Below are positions 34,513-43,447 of a stretch of DNA of 64,000 nt, piece after piece. Position 1 is the first letter of the stretch, and every line of letters begins with the position of its first letter. The translations under genes and the position numbers were made by a program. The notes beneath the pieces are model-generated. The model was given only the letters and a program-made list of their open reading frames with translations. It searched no databases and had not been told where the DNA came from. Origin of the DNA: UBA966 sp046350355 (GTDB taxonomy: Bacteria; Planctomycetota; Phycisphaerae; Phycisphaerales; SM1A02); assembly GCA_046350355.1 (NCBI GenBank), contig JAXMAN010000002.1, forward strand, positions 558,001 through 622,000. Direction: 5' to 3'.

Positions 34513-35226
34513 GTGCCGACGCGCCCGATGATCGCCCCCGCAGTGGCGCTGCTGGCGGCCTTCGCCGCCGGCTGCTCCTCCGAACCGCCGACCGCCGGCG
34601 CGCGCGTCGGCGCGCCGGATCCGCCGCCGGTGGTGCTCGCCGAGCAGCCGCCGATGGAGCAGCCCCCGCTCGCCCCCGCGCTGCTCGCCTCGGACCGCGT
34701 CCCCACGGACCTGAGCGTCGACGTGACCGTGCTGGCCGGTCGCGCCGTGCCCGAGATGCTCGAGGTCCAGGACCGCCCCGCGAAGTACATCCTGCTGCCC
34801 GACGGCGCGCTCCACGCGGACTCGGGCCGGTTCATCGACATCTCGACCCGCCCCGGGCGCTCGCGCTGGCTCTACGACGAGCAGGTCGCGTACGTCTGGT
34901 CCGCGCTGCGGCAGGCGGGCTTCAGCGATCCCTCCAACGCCAACGGCCCCGCGAACCCGGACATGCTCGTCGTCGGGCGCGGCGAGCGCATGGCGATCGT
35001 CACGCTGCGCGCGCACGGCCGCGTCTGGACCTTCGTGCGCCGCGCGGTGGGCACCGAGCCGATGGACCCCGCGGTCGCGCGCATCGTGCGCACGCTGGCC
35101 GCGATGGCGTGGATCCCCGACTTCCGGCCCGCCGACCTCGCCCCCGAGCGCTACGACTACGGACCGGATCCGTACGCGGTCTACCGCGAGATCCGCGAGC
35201 GCGAGCGCGCCCTCATGCTGCGATGA
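34513..35226 (+). CDS. Lipoprotein of unknown function
   Basis: A 237-residue lipoprotein with lipobox A-A-G-C near residue 22, then a long Pro-rich linker. A compact domain contains AKYILLPDGALHADSGRF, WLYDEQVAYVWSALRQAGF and IVTLRAHGRVWTFVRRAV, and the tail is highly charged. No family is recognised. The GTG at 34513 is preferred because it lies seven bases from TAGCAT, the leaderless spacing, and adds a positively charged n-region; the ATG at 34528 is the alternative. It overlaps the following lipoprotein gene by 4 bp (ATGA), so the two are coupled and both products go to the envelope. Confidence 0.7.
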   Translation: MPTRPMIAPAVALLAAFAAGCSSEPPTAGARVGAPDPPPVVLAEQPPMEQPPLAPALLASDRVPTDLSVDVTVLAGRAVPEMLEVQDRPAKYILLPDGALHADSGRFIDISTRPGRSRWLYDEQVAYVWSALRQAGFSDPSNANGPANPDMLVVGRGERMAIVTLRAHGRVWTFVRRAVGTEPMDPAVARIVRTLAAMAWIPDFRPADLAPERYDYGPDPYAVYREIRERERALMLR

Positions 35227-35759
35227 ACATGCACCGTTCCACCACCGCCACCGCGCGCCGCGCCTTCCTGGGCGCGTCGCTTCTTCTTGGTTCCTCCTTC
35301 CTCGCCGCCTGCGCGACGGGGCCGATCGCGCCGCCGCACGATTCCGCCTCGCCCACCGGCGGGATGGACCTCGCGATCTGGTACGCGCGCCCGGACACGC
35401 GCCAGTACGAGTACTTCGTCCTCTCCGCCGACGGCGTGCTGAAGTACGGCGGCGGCATGACCGCCTTCGACCGCAAGACCGAGTGGTCGGGACCGGTCAC
35501 CGCGGAGCAGGGGGCGAAGATCCGCTCCATCGTCGACGAGGCCGGCTGGATGACCGCGAAGGACCCGAACCTGCGCACCGCGCCCAGCCCGATCGCCGAG
35601 ATCACCGTCGCGGCGGGCAAGCAGGAGCGGCAGTTCTCCATCGTCGGCCCGAACGAGCCCGTGGTCCGGATCGCGGAGCTGCTGCAGCAGGTGGCGGACA
35701 AGCGCTTCGACCGCGAGATGCGCAGCCTCCCCGAGGCGGGCGTCCGCAAGCAGCAGTAG
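35223..35759 (+). CDS. Second lipoprotein of unknown function
   Basis: A 178-residue lipoprotein. The signal peptide ends with L-A-A-C. The mature domain contains EYFVLSADGVLKYGGG, then WSGPVTAEQGAKIRSIVDEAGW and a C-terminal helix. The pattern (beta strands of a read-out variable, then an E-Q-x-x-x-I helix) recalls small domains seen in planctomycete lipoproteins, but I cannot name the family. Its ATG overlaps the previous stop, indicating coupled translation with the upstream lipoprotein. It ends 31 bases before the Hsp70 gene, which has its own promoter. Confidence 0.7.
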   Translation: MNMHRSTTATARRAFLGASLLLGSSFLAACATGPIAPPHDSASPTGGMDLAIWYARPDTRQYEYFVLSADGVLKYGGGMTAFDRKTEWSGPVTAEQGAKIRSIVDEAGWMTAKDPNLRTAPSPIAEITVAAGKQERQFSIVGPNEPVVRIAELLQQVADKRFDREMRSLPEAGVRKQQ

Positions 35760-35778
35760 CCGCGGACGGGGCCGGCCC

Positions 35779-35784
35779 TACCAT
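35779..35784 (+). promoter_or_regulatory. -10 box TACCAT, leaderless spacing
   Basis: TACCAT with six bases to the Hsp70 ATG at 35791. There is no ribosome-binding site. Confidence 0.5.
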
Positions 35785-35790
35785 TCCGCG

Positions 35791-37638
35791 ATGCGCTCCA
35801 GCGACCCCATCGTCGGCATCGACCTGGGGACCACCAACTCCCTCGTGGCGATCTGCGACGCCGGCGGTCCGCGCGTGCTCGCGGACGCGCAGGGGCGCGC
35901 GCTGCTGCCCTCGGTCGTGCGCTTCCTGGCGGGGCAGGAGCCCGTCGTGGGACACGAGGCGCGCGCGCACGCCGTCGAGCATCCCACCGAGACCGTCCAC
36001 AGCGCCAAGCGCTTCATGGGGCGCGGCTTCGAGGAGAGCCGCCCGCTGGCGCAAGGGCTGCCGTACCGCGTCGTCGAGGGGCCGCGCGGGCTCGCCGCCT
36101 TCGAGGTCGGCGGGCGGCTGGTGACGCCGCAGGAGACCGCGGCGCTCGTGCTCGCGCGCCTGCGCGCCACCGCCGAGGCCGCGCTCGGGACGCCCGTGCG
36201 CCGCGCGGTCGTGACGGTGCCCGCGTACTTCGACGACGCGCAGCGCCAGGCCACGCGCGACGCCGCGCGCCTGGCGGGGCTCGAGGCGGTGCGCATCGTG
36301 AACGAGCCCACCGCCGCGGCGCTCGCCTACGGCATCGGCGCCAGCCGCGCGCGCCGCACCACCAGCGAGACCATCGCCGTCTACGACTTCGGCGGCGGCA
36401 CCTTCGATGTCAGCGTCCTGCAGCTGGTCCCCGGCGGCCCCGACGACGGCGACTTCTTCCAGGTCCTCTCGACCGCGGGCGACACGCGCCTGGGCGGCGA
36501 CGACATCGACGAGCGCCTCATGGAGCTGCTCACGGAGGAGATCCGCGCGGCCTTCGGCGCGAAGATCGCCTTCCCGCCCGCGGCGCGGCAGGCGCTGCGG
36601 CTGCTCGCCGAGCGCGCCAAGATCGTGCTCAGCGACGCGGAGCAGTCGGAGTTCGCGATCGACCTGGGCGACGGACGCGTCTTCCGCCGCGTCCTGCGCC
36701 GGCAGGAACTGGAGGCGCTCGCCGCGCCGCTCATCGAGCGCACCCTGGAGGCCTGCCGCCGCGCGCTGCGCGACGCGGGCGGGCCGGAGATCGACCGCGT
36801 GGTGCTCGTGGGCGGAAGCACCCGCATCCCCGCGGTGCGGGCGGCGGTGCGCGCCTGCTTCGGCCGCGAGCCGTACGCCGCGCTGGACCCCGACACCGTC
36901 GTCGCGCTGGGCGCCGCGGTGCAGGCGTCGGTCCTGGAGGGCGGGCGCCGCGACCTGCTGCTGGTGGATGTCGTGCCGCTGAGCCTGGGGATCGAGACCG
37001 TCGGCGGCGCCATGGCCAAGCTGGTCGTGCGCAACACGAGCATCCCCACCCGGGCGACGGAGATGTTCAGCACCTCGGTGGACGGCCAGACCAACGTCGG
37101 GCTCCATGTCCTGCAGGGGGAGCGGGAGATGGCCGCCGACTGCCGCAGCATCGCCCGCTTCGAGCTGCGGGGGATTCCCCCCATGCCCGCCGGGATTCCC
37201 CAGATCGAGGTGGAGTTCCTGGTGGACGAGAACGGCGTCCTCGCCGTGACCGCCGCCGAGCGCCGCAGCGGCAAGCGCGCGGCGATCCAGGTGATCCCGA
37301 CCTACGGGCTGACCGCCGCGGAGGTGGACCGGATGGAGGCGGAGAGCCTCGCCCACGCCCGCGAGGACATGCAGCGGCACCGGATCGTGGACCTGGTCGC
37401 CAACGCGCGGCTGGACCTGAAGTGGATCCGGGACGCGCTGGGGCGGGTGCGGGCGGAGCTGGACCCCGCCTACGCCGAGGAGGTGGAGGCCGCCATGATG
37501 CGGCTGGAGGGGTTCATCGGCGCCGCCGGGCTGGATCCGGCGAAGGTGGACGCCAACGCCTTCCAGCGCGCCAAGGAGGAGCTCGACCGCACGAGCGTGC
37601 GCGTGCATGAGGTGGCGATCGCCCGGAGCCTGCGCTGA
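35791..37638 (+). CDS. Hsp70-family chaperone (HscA/DnaK-like)
   Basis: Encodes 615 residues, the size of HscA or DnaK. The ATPase domain is complete: GIDLGTTNS near residue 8, RRAVVTVPAYFDDAQRQATRDA, NEPTAAALAYG, YDFGGGTFDVSVLQ, and VVLVGGSTRIPAV. The substrate-binding domain (VDVVPLSLGIETVGGAMAKL onward) and helical lid follow. The length and short C-terminus without a DnaK-type tail fit HscA better. No iscU, hscB, dnaJ or grpE is adjacent, so its client is unknown. A TACCAT box six bases before the ATG suggests a leaderless transcript. A GC hairpin follows the stop. Confidence 0.9.
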   Translation: MRSSDPIVGIDLGTTNSLVAICDAGGPRVLADAQGRALLPSVVRFLAGQEPVVGHEARAHAVEHPTETVHSAKRFMGRGFEESRPLAQGLPYRVVEGPRGLAAFEVGGRLVTPQETAALVLARLRATAEAALGTPVRRAVVTVPAYFDDAQRQATRDAARLAGLEAVRIVNEPTAAALAYGIGASRARRTTSETIAVYDFGGGTFDVSVLQLVPGGPDDGDFFQVLSTAGDTRLGGDDIDERLMELLTEEIRAAFGAKIAFPPAARQALRLLAERAKIVLSDAEQSEFAIDLGDGRVFRRVLRRQELEALAAPLIERTLEACRRALRDAGGPEIDRVVLVGGSTRIPAVRAAVRACFGREPYAALDPDTVVALGAAVQASVLEGGRRDLLLVDVVPLSLGIETVGGAMAKLVVRNTSIPTRATEMFSTSVDGQTNVGLHVLQGEREMAADCRSIARFELRGIPPMPAGIPQIEVEFLVDENGVLAVTAAERRSGKRAAIQVIPTYGLTAAEVDRMEAESLAHAREDMQRHRIVDLVANARLDLKWIRDALGRVRAELDPAYAEEVEAAMMRLEGFIGAAGLDPAKVDANAFQRAKEELDRTSVRVHEVAIARSLR

Positions 37639-37659
37639 GCGGGCGGCGGCGCGCGCTCG

Positions 37660-37688
37660 CCGGGCGCCGCCGCGCCGAGGGCGCCCGG
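37660..37688 (+). terminator. Hairpin after the Hsp70 gene
   Basis: CCGGGCGCC and GGCGCCCGG form a nine-bp stem with an 11-nt loop. A short T-run (TTTTC) lies about 12 bases further on. Confidence 0.4.
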
Positions 37689-37705
37689 GACGCGGCGGAT
37701 TTTCA

Positions 37706-37733
37706 TTGAGTTTCCGCGGGGAACTCCTATCAT
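37706..37733 (+). promoter_or_regulatory. -35 TTGAGT / -10 TATCAT promoter of the arginine decarboxylase gene
   Basis: TTGAGT (37706-37711) and TATCAT (37728-37733) are separated by 16 bases, the clearest sigma70-type pair seen here. The ATG is ten bases past the -10 box. Confidence 0.55.
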
Positions 37734-37743
37734 TCCGCCTTCG

Positions 37744-39738
37744 ATGTCCGACACCCTGACCGACCCGGCTGCTTCCACGTCCGCCTCCCGTCCGCGCCCC
37801 ACGCGGCCGGCGACCGAGCTCGGGTGGACGGCGGACGACGCCGCGGCCCTCTACTCGGTCCGCAACTGGGGCAAGGGCTTCTTCGACGTCAACGCGCAGG
37901 GGCACATGGTCGTGCGTCCGACGCGCAATCCCGCCGTCGAGGTCGATCTCTACGAGGTCGTCGCGGGCATGCGCGACCGCGGCTTCCGCACGCCGCTGCT
38001 CATCCACTTCAGCGACCTGCTCAAGCAGCGCCTGCGCGACATCGCCGAGGCCTTCCAGGGCGCGATCGTCGAGCACGGCTACCGCGGCAGCTACCACGCG
38101 GTCTTCCCGATCAAGGTGAACCAGCAGCGCCGCGTCGTCGAGGAGGTCCGCGACGCGGGCGTCGAGCTCGGCTTCGGCCTCGAGGTTGGCAGCAAGCCCG
38201 AGCTGCTCGCGGTGATGGGCATGACCGGCGCCTCGCCGGACCGCCTCATCATCTGCAACGGCTTCAAGGAGGAGCGCTACATCGAGTTCACCGCGCTCGC
38301 GCGCAAGCTCGGCCGCGACATCATCCCGGTGATCGAGAACATCACCGAGCTGAAGCTCATCCTGCGCTACTACGAGCAGCATGGCGTGCGCCCCAAGATC
38401 GGCGTGCGCATCAACCTGGCCGCGCAGGGCGCGGGGCGCTGGCGCCACTCCAGCGGCATGAAGGCGAAGTTCGGCCTGAGCATCAACGAGGTGCTCGAGG
38501 TGCTCGACATCCTGCGCGCGCGCGGCATGGCCGACTGCCTGCAGCTGCTGCACTGCCACATGGGCAGCCAGATCCACGACATCCGCCAGGTGAACCAGGG
38601 CGTGAACGAGCTCGCGCGCATCTACACGCAGCTCGCGAAGGCGGGCGCGGGGATGCGCTACCTCGACATCGGCGGCGGCCTGGGCATCGACTACGACGGC
38701 TCGCAGACGAGCTTCGAGTTCTCGATGAACTACACGCTGCAGGAGTACGCCTCCAACGTCGTCTACAAGATTATGACCGTCTGCGACGAGGAGGGCGTCG
38801 CGCACCCGATGATCGTCAGCGAGAGCGGCCGCGCGATGGTCGCGCAGCAGTCGGTGCTCATCTTCGACGTGCTGGGCGCGAACCGCCTGGACCGCTTCAC
38901 GGTGCCCGCGAAGCTGCCCGCCGCGCCCGCCGGCGAGGAGCTGCCGCGTCCGCTGGTCGACATCTTCGACGTCTACAACACCATCAGCGAGCGCCGCCTG
39001 GTCGAGAACTACAACGACCTCCTCGAGGACCGCGACGAGGCGCTGCGCCTCTTCAGCGTCGGCCTCATGAGCCTGGAGCACCGCGCGCTCGTCGACAGCA
39101 TCTTCTGGGCCGCGTGCGCCAAGATCCGCGACATCGCGCGCGGCATGGGCCGCCCGCCCGAGGAGCTGGGCGACCTGGAATCCTCGCTGAGCGACACCTA
39201 CTTCTGCAACCTCTCGATCTTCCAGAGCATGCCCGACGTGTGGGCGATCAACCAGCTCTTCCCGATCGTGCCGATCCACCGCCTGGACGAGCGCCCGACG
39301 CGCAAGGCGACGATCGCGGACCTGACCTGCGACTCGGACGGCAAGATCGAGCGCTTCGTCGACGACCACGACGTCAAGAAGTGGATCGAGCTGCACGACT
39401 TCGCCGACGGCGAGGAGTACCTGCTGGGCGCCTTCCTCGTGGGCGCGTACCAGGAGACCCTGGGCGACCTGCACAACCTCTTCGGCGACACGCACGTCGC
39501 GCACGTGCGCGTGGACGAGCAGGGCGAGTGGTGGATCGACGAGATCATCGAGGGCGACGCCGTCCGCGACGTCCTCAGCTACGTCCACTACGACCTCAGC
39601 CGCCTCTTCGGCGAGGTGCGCCGCGAGTGCGAGAAGGCCGTGATCAACAAGCAGATGACGGTCGCGGAGAGCCAGGCGCTCCTGCGGGCGTACGAGAGCG
39701 GCCTCTCGGGCTACACCTACCTCGAGACCGGCGGCTGA
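37744..39738 (+). CDS. speA: Biosynthetic arginine decarboxylase
   Basis: Encodes 664 residues, the usual length for SpeA, the PLP enzyme converting arginine to agmatine in polyamine synthesis. The PLP-binding Lys is Lys124 in VFPIKVNQQR. GSKPELLAVMGM, LHCHMGSQIHDIR and YLDIGGGLGIDYDG complete the alanine-racemase-type barrel. The second beta domain includes the active-site segment DVWAINQLFPIVPIHRL. The N-terminal 25 residues are Ser/Thr/Pro-rich and disordered. No agmatinase or agmatine deiminase gene is nearby. It is preceded by a recognisable -35/-10 pair. Confidence 0.95.
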   Translation: MSDTLTDPAASTSASRPRPTRPATELGWTADDAAALYSVRNWGKGFFDVNAQGHMVVRPTRNPAVEVDLYEVVAGMRDRGFRTPLLIHFSDLLKQRLRDIAEAFQGAIVEHGYRGSYHAVFPIKVNQQRRVVEEVRDAGVELGFGLEVGSKPELLAVMGMTGASPDRLIICNGFKEERYIEFTALARKLGRDIIPVIENITELKLILRYYEQHGVRPKIGVRINLAAQGAGRWRHSSGMKAKFGLSINEVLEVLDILRARGMADCLQLLHCHMGSQIHDIRQVNQGVNELARIYTQLAKAGAGMRYLDIGGGLGIDYDGSQTSFEFSMNYTLQEYASNVVYKIMTVCDEEGVAHPMIVSESGRAMVAQQSVLIFDVLGANRLDRFTVPAKLPAAPAGEELPRPLVDIFDVYNTISERRLVENYNDLLEDRDEALRLFSVGLMSLEHRALVDSIFWAACAKIRDIARGMGRPPEELGDLESSLSDTYFCNLSIFQSMPDVWAINQLFPIVPIHRLDERPTRKATIADLTCDSDGKIERFVDDHDVKKWIELHDFADGEEYLLGAFLVGAYQETLGDLHNLFGDTHVAHVRVDEQGEWWIDEIIEGDAVRDVLSYVHYDLSRLFGEVRRECEKAVINKQMTVAESQALLRAYESGLSGYTYLETGG

Positions 39739-39783
39739 CCGCGGGCGTCCGGAAACCGTGCAACTGACCCGCCGCCACCCGGT

Positions 39784-39789
39784 TAGCCC
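39784..39789 (+). promoter_or_regulatory. -10-like TAGCCC, leaderless spacing
   Basis: TAGCCC with six bases to the ATG at 39796. It is weaker than other sites because the final T is missing. Confidence 0.3.
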
Positions 39790-39795
39790 GGGTGG

Positions 39796-42700
39796 ATGCG
39801 CTCCCGGATCGCCCCGCGTGCGGTGATCGGCAGCGGTGCCGCGCTCGGCGCGGTGGCCGCGGGAATCCTGCTTGCATTGGGTGGAGCGGGGGAGCCGGCG
39901 CCCGACCCCGCCGCCGAGCCGATCCGCTTCGGTCGCGACATCCGCCCGATCCTCTCGGACCGCTGCTACGCCTGCCACGGCCCCGACCGCGCCAAGCAGA
40001 AGGCGGAGCTGCGGCTGGACTCCTTCGAGGCCGCCACCGCCGCGCGCCCGCACGGCGCCGCGATCGTCCCCGGCGACCCCGACGCCTCGGGGCTGATGCG
40101 CCGCATCGAGCACGCCGACCCCGAGAAGCGCATGCCGCCCGCCGACAGCGGCAAGCACGCGCTGGGCGACGCCGAGCGCGCGCTGCTGCGCCGCTGGATC
40201 GCGCAGGGCGCCCCCTACGAACGGCACTGGTCCTTCGTCGCGCCGCAGGCGACGGAGCCGCCCGCCGTGCGCGCGGCCGACTGGGCCGCGGGTCCGATCG
40301 ACCGCTTCGTGCTCGCGCAGCTCGAGCGCCGCGGGATCGCGCCGAGCCCCGCCGCCGACCGCGCGACGCTCTGCCGCCGCCTCTTCCTGGATCTCACCGG
40401 GCTGCCCCCCGAGCCGCCGGAGCTGCAGGCGTTCCTGGACGACGCCGCGCCCGACGCGTACGAGCGCCTCGTCGACCGGCTGCTCACGCAGGAGCCGTAC
40501 CGATCCCGCTACGCCGAGCGCATGGCGGTGCCGTGGCTGGACGTCGCGCGCTACGCGGACACCTGCGGCATCCACCAGGACAACGGCCGCCAGATGTGGC
40601 TCTTCCGCGACTGGGTCATCGAGGCCTTCCGCACGAACATGCCCTACGACCGCTTCGTGGTGGAGCAGCTCGCGGGCGACCTCGTGCCGGGCGCGACGGT
40701 GCAGCAGCGCATCGCCAGCGGCTTCAACCGCGCGCATGTCACCAGCGACGAGGGCGGCGCGATCGACGACGAGTACCTGCTGGAGTACGCCGTCGACCGC
40801 ACCTCCACGCTCGGCGCGGCATTCCTGGGCCTGACGCTGCAGTGCGCGCGCTGCCACGACCACAAGTTCGACCCGGTCACGCAGGAGGACTTCTACGGCC
40901 TGCTCGCCTTCTTCAACAGCGTCGAGCAGCCCGGCATCTACAGCCAGACGCAGGATTCCAACCGCGCGTACGAGCCCTTCATCGAGGTGCCCACGCCGCA
41001 GCAGCAGGAGCGCATGGGCGTGCTCGCCGCGCAGGCCACGAAGCTGCGCGAGCAGCGCCAGGAGATGCCGCCGCAGGAGCGCGCCGAGTACGACGCCTTC
41101 CGCGCGCGCCTGGGCTCGCAGGAGGTCCGCTGGGCGCCGCTGCAGGTGACGGGCGCCGCGAGCGACGGCGGCGCGACGATGACCCCGCAGCCCGATGGCA
41201 GCGTGCTGGTGAGCGGCACCAACCCCGCGGACGACGAGCAGACCATCGTGCTGCGAACCGATGCGCAGGATCTGCGCCTGCTCGCGCTGGAGGCGATGGC
41301 GGATCCCTCGCTGCCGGGCGGGCGCGTGGGGCGCGCCGCCAACGGCAACGCGATCCTGGAGGCGATCGAGGTCGAGGCGGTCTCCGTCGCGGACCCGACG
41401 CGGCGCGCGCCGGTGGAGCTGGTCTGGGCGTGGGCCGACATCGAGCAGGGCGACGGCGACTACCGCGTCGCCAACGCGCTGGCGCGCGACGGGCGCGTCT
41501 GGGCGGTCGATGCGCACCGGCAGGGCGGCGGGCGCGCCGCGCTCTTCCTGGCGCGCGAGCCCTTCGGATTTCCGGGCGGCACCGACCTGCGCGTGAAGCT
41601 CATCTACCGCTCGCCCTACGCGCAGCATTCCTTCGGGCGCGTGCGCCTGCACGCCGCCGCGGCGAGCGACGCCTTCGTCGCGTCGCTGCCGCCGGGCACG
41701 AGCAACTGGTACATCGTCGGTCCCTTCCCCGCGGCCACCGGCGCCGAGGCGTACGACCGCACCTTCGGACCCGAGACGCTCGCCGCGCTGAACCTGGCGC
41801 AGGTCTTCGGCAGCAAGGAGGCGGGGGAGTTCACCTGGCGCTTCGCCCCCGGCGTGAAGGAGGCCGAGCCGGTCGGCCTGGCGCAGGGCGTCGACGCGGA
41901 GTTCGTCGCGCGCGAGATCGTCGCCGCCGCGCCGGGGACGCTGGAGCTCTCGCTCGGCTCCGACGACGGCATCCAGGTCTTCGTCAACGGCGCGCGCGTG
42001 CACGAGCGGCGCATCGACCGCGCCGTCGCCGCCGACCAGGAGCAGGTGCAGGTGCCGCTGCGCGTCGGCCGCAACCTGCTGGTCTGCAAGGTGGTGAACA
42101 CCGGCGGCAACGGCGGCTTCTACCACCGCCAGCTCCCGCGCGACGCCGACCTGCCGCGCGACGCGGTCGTGCTCGCGCTTCCGGAGGGGAGCGCGCGTCC
42201 CGAGGCCGCGGCCGCCGCCGTCGACGCCTGGCGCGGCGCGCGCTCGCCGCGCTACCGCGAGCTCACGGAGCAACTCGCCGCCGCCGAGCGCGAGCGCACC
42301 GAGCTCGCCGCGCGCAGCCCGCGCACGATGGTCATGAAGGAGCGCCCGATGCCGGTGCCCACCTTCGTGATGAAGCGCGGCGTCTACGACCAGCCGGACA
42401 AGGCGCGCCCCGTGACGCGCGCGATCCCGAGGGAGCTGGGCGAACTGCCCGCCGACGCGCCGCGCGACCGCCTCGGGCTGGCGCAGTGGCTCGTGGGGCC
42501 GCAGAACCCGCTGACCTCGCGCGTCGTGATCAACCGGCTGTGGGAGCAGTTCTTCGGCCGCGGCATCGTCCGCACCAGCGAGGACTTCGGCCTGCAGGGC
42601 GAGTGGCCCTCGCACCCGGAGCTGCTGGACTGGATGGCCGTCGACTTCCGCACGCACGGGTGGGACCTGCAGCGCATGGTCCGCCAGATCGTGCTGAGCT

Positions 42701-43419
42701 CGACCTACCGGCAGTCCTCGCGCGTGCGGCCGGAGGTGGCGGCCGCGGATCCCGACGACCGGCTGCTGGCGTGGTACCCGCGCCAGCGCCTCGCCGCCGA
42801 GCAGATCCGCGACCAGGCGCTCTTCATCGCCGGCCTGCTGCACGAGCAGGTGGGCGGCCCCAGCGTGAAGCCCTACCAGCCCGAGGGGCTCTGGCAGGAG
42901 ACGAGCATGCCCAGCAGCAACACGCGCATGTACACGCAGGGCACGGGCGAGGACCTCTGGCGCCGCAGCCTCTACACCTACTGGAAGCGCGCCTCGCCGC
43001 CGCCCTCGATGCTGGTGCTCGACGCGCCCACGCGCGAGTTCTGCGCGGTGCGCCGCTTCAACACGAACACGCCGCTGCAGGCGCTGGTGCTCTGGAACGA
43101 CCCGCAGTTCGTCGAGGCCGCGCGCGTCGCCGCCGAGCGCGCGCTGCGAGAGCCCGGCGACGACCGCGCGCGCCTGGCCGCGCTGTGGACGCGCGCGACG
43201 GCCGCGCCGCTGCGCGACGCCCAGCGCGAGGCGCTCGAGGCCTCGCTCGCGGCCGAGCGTGCGCGCTGGCGTGCGCCCGGCGCCGCCGACGAGGCGCGCA
43301 AGCTGCTGGCGGTGGGCGCGCATCCCGCCGCGGCCGACCTGGACCCGGGCGAGCTCGCCGCGTGGACGATGCTCGCCAACGCGGTGCTCTCGAGCGACTC
43401 GGTCATCGTCAAGCGCTAG
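39796..43419 (+). CDS. PSCyt1/DUF1549/DUF1553 (PSD1-type) planctomycete cytochrome-like protein
   Basis: A 1207-residue exported protein. A signal or anchor helix lies at residues 8-30. The PSCyt1 domain has a haem-c motif CYACH (Cys57, Cys60, His61). DUF1549 follows, with a second haem-like CARCHDHKFDP near residue 351. The C-terminal half is DUF1553 (NPLTSRVVINRLWEQFFGRGIV, YRQSSRVRPEV, LDAPTREFCAVRRFNTNTPLQALVLWN). Between them, roughly residues 440-790, sits an extra region. Its end (SLGSDDGIQVFVNG) resembles PA14-like or carbohydrate-binding beta-sandwich modules. These proteins are expanded in Planctomycetota and are thought to act in the periplasm or on the surface, often with DUF1501 proteins. 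Their reaction is unknown. It is followed by the DUF1501 gene after 28 nt. Confidence 0.93.
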   Translation: MRSRIAPRAVIGSGAALGAVAAGILLALGGAGEPAPDPAAEPIRFGRDIRPILSDRCYACHGPDRAKQKAELRLDSFEAATAARPHGAAIVPGDPDASGLMRRIEHADPEKRMPPADSGKHALGDAERALLRRWIAQGAPYERHWSFVAPQATEPPAVRAADWAAGPIDRFVLAQLERRGIAPSPAADRATLCRRLFLDLTGLPPEPPELQAFLDDAAPDAYERLVDRLLTQEPYRSRYAERMAVPWLDVARYADTCGIHQDNGRQMWLFRDWVIEAFRTNMPYDRFVVEQLAGDLVPGATVQQRIASGFNRAHVTSDEGGAIDDEYLLEYAVDRTSTLGAAFLGLTLQCARCHDHKFDPVTQEDFYGLLAFFNSVEQPGIYSQTQDSNRAYEPFIEVPTPQQQERMGVLAAQATKLREQRQEMPPQERAEYDAFRARLGSQEVRWAPLQVTGAASDGGATMTPQPDGSVLVSGTNPADDEQTIVLRTDAQDLRLLALEAMADPSLPGGRVGRAANGNAILEAIEVEAVSVADPTRRAPVELVWAWADIEQGDGDYRVANALARDGRVWAVDAHRQGGGRAALFLAREPFGFPGGTDLRVKLIYRSPYAQHSFGRVRLHAAAASDAFVASLPPGTSNWYIVGPFPAATGAEAYDRTFGPETLAALNLAQVFGSKEAGEFTWRFAPGVKEAEPVGLAQGVDAEFVAREIVAAAPGTLELSLGSDDGIQVFVNGARVHERRIDRAVAADQEQVQVPLRVGRNLLVCKVVNTGGNGGFYHRQLPRDADLPRDAVVLALPEGSARPEAAAAAVDAWRGARSPRYRELTEQLAAAERERTELAARSPRTMVMKERPMPVPTFVMKRGVYDQPDKARPVTRAIPRELGELPADAPRDRLGLAQWLVGPQNPLTSRVVINRLWEQFFGRGIVRTSEDFGLQGEWPSHPELLDWMAVDFRTHGWDLQRMVRQIVLSSTYRQSSRVRPEVAAADPDDRLLAWYPRQRLAAEQIRDQALFIAGLLHEQVGGPSVKPYQPEGLWQETSMPSSNTRMYTQGTGEDLWRRSLYTYWKRASPPPSMLVLDAPTREFCAVRRFNTNTPLQALVLWNDPQFVEAARVAAERALREPGDDRARLAALWTRATAAPLRDAQREALEASLAAERARWRAPGAADEARKLLAVGAHPAAADLDPGELAAWTMLANAVLSSDSVIVKR

Positions 43420-43447
43420 GACCCCCTCGAACACGGCTGGACTTTCC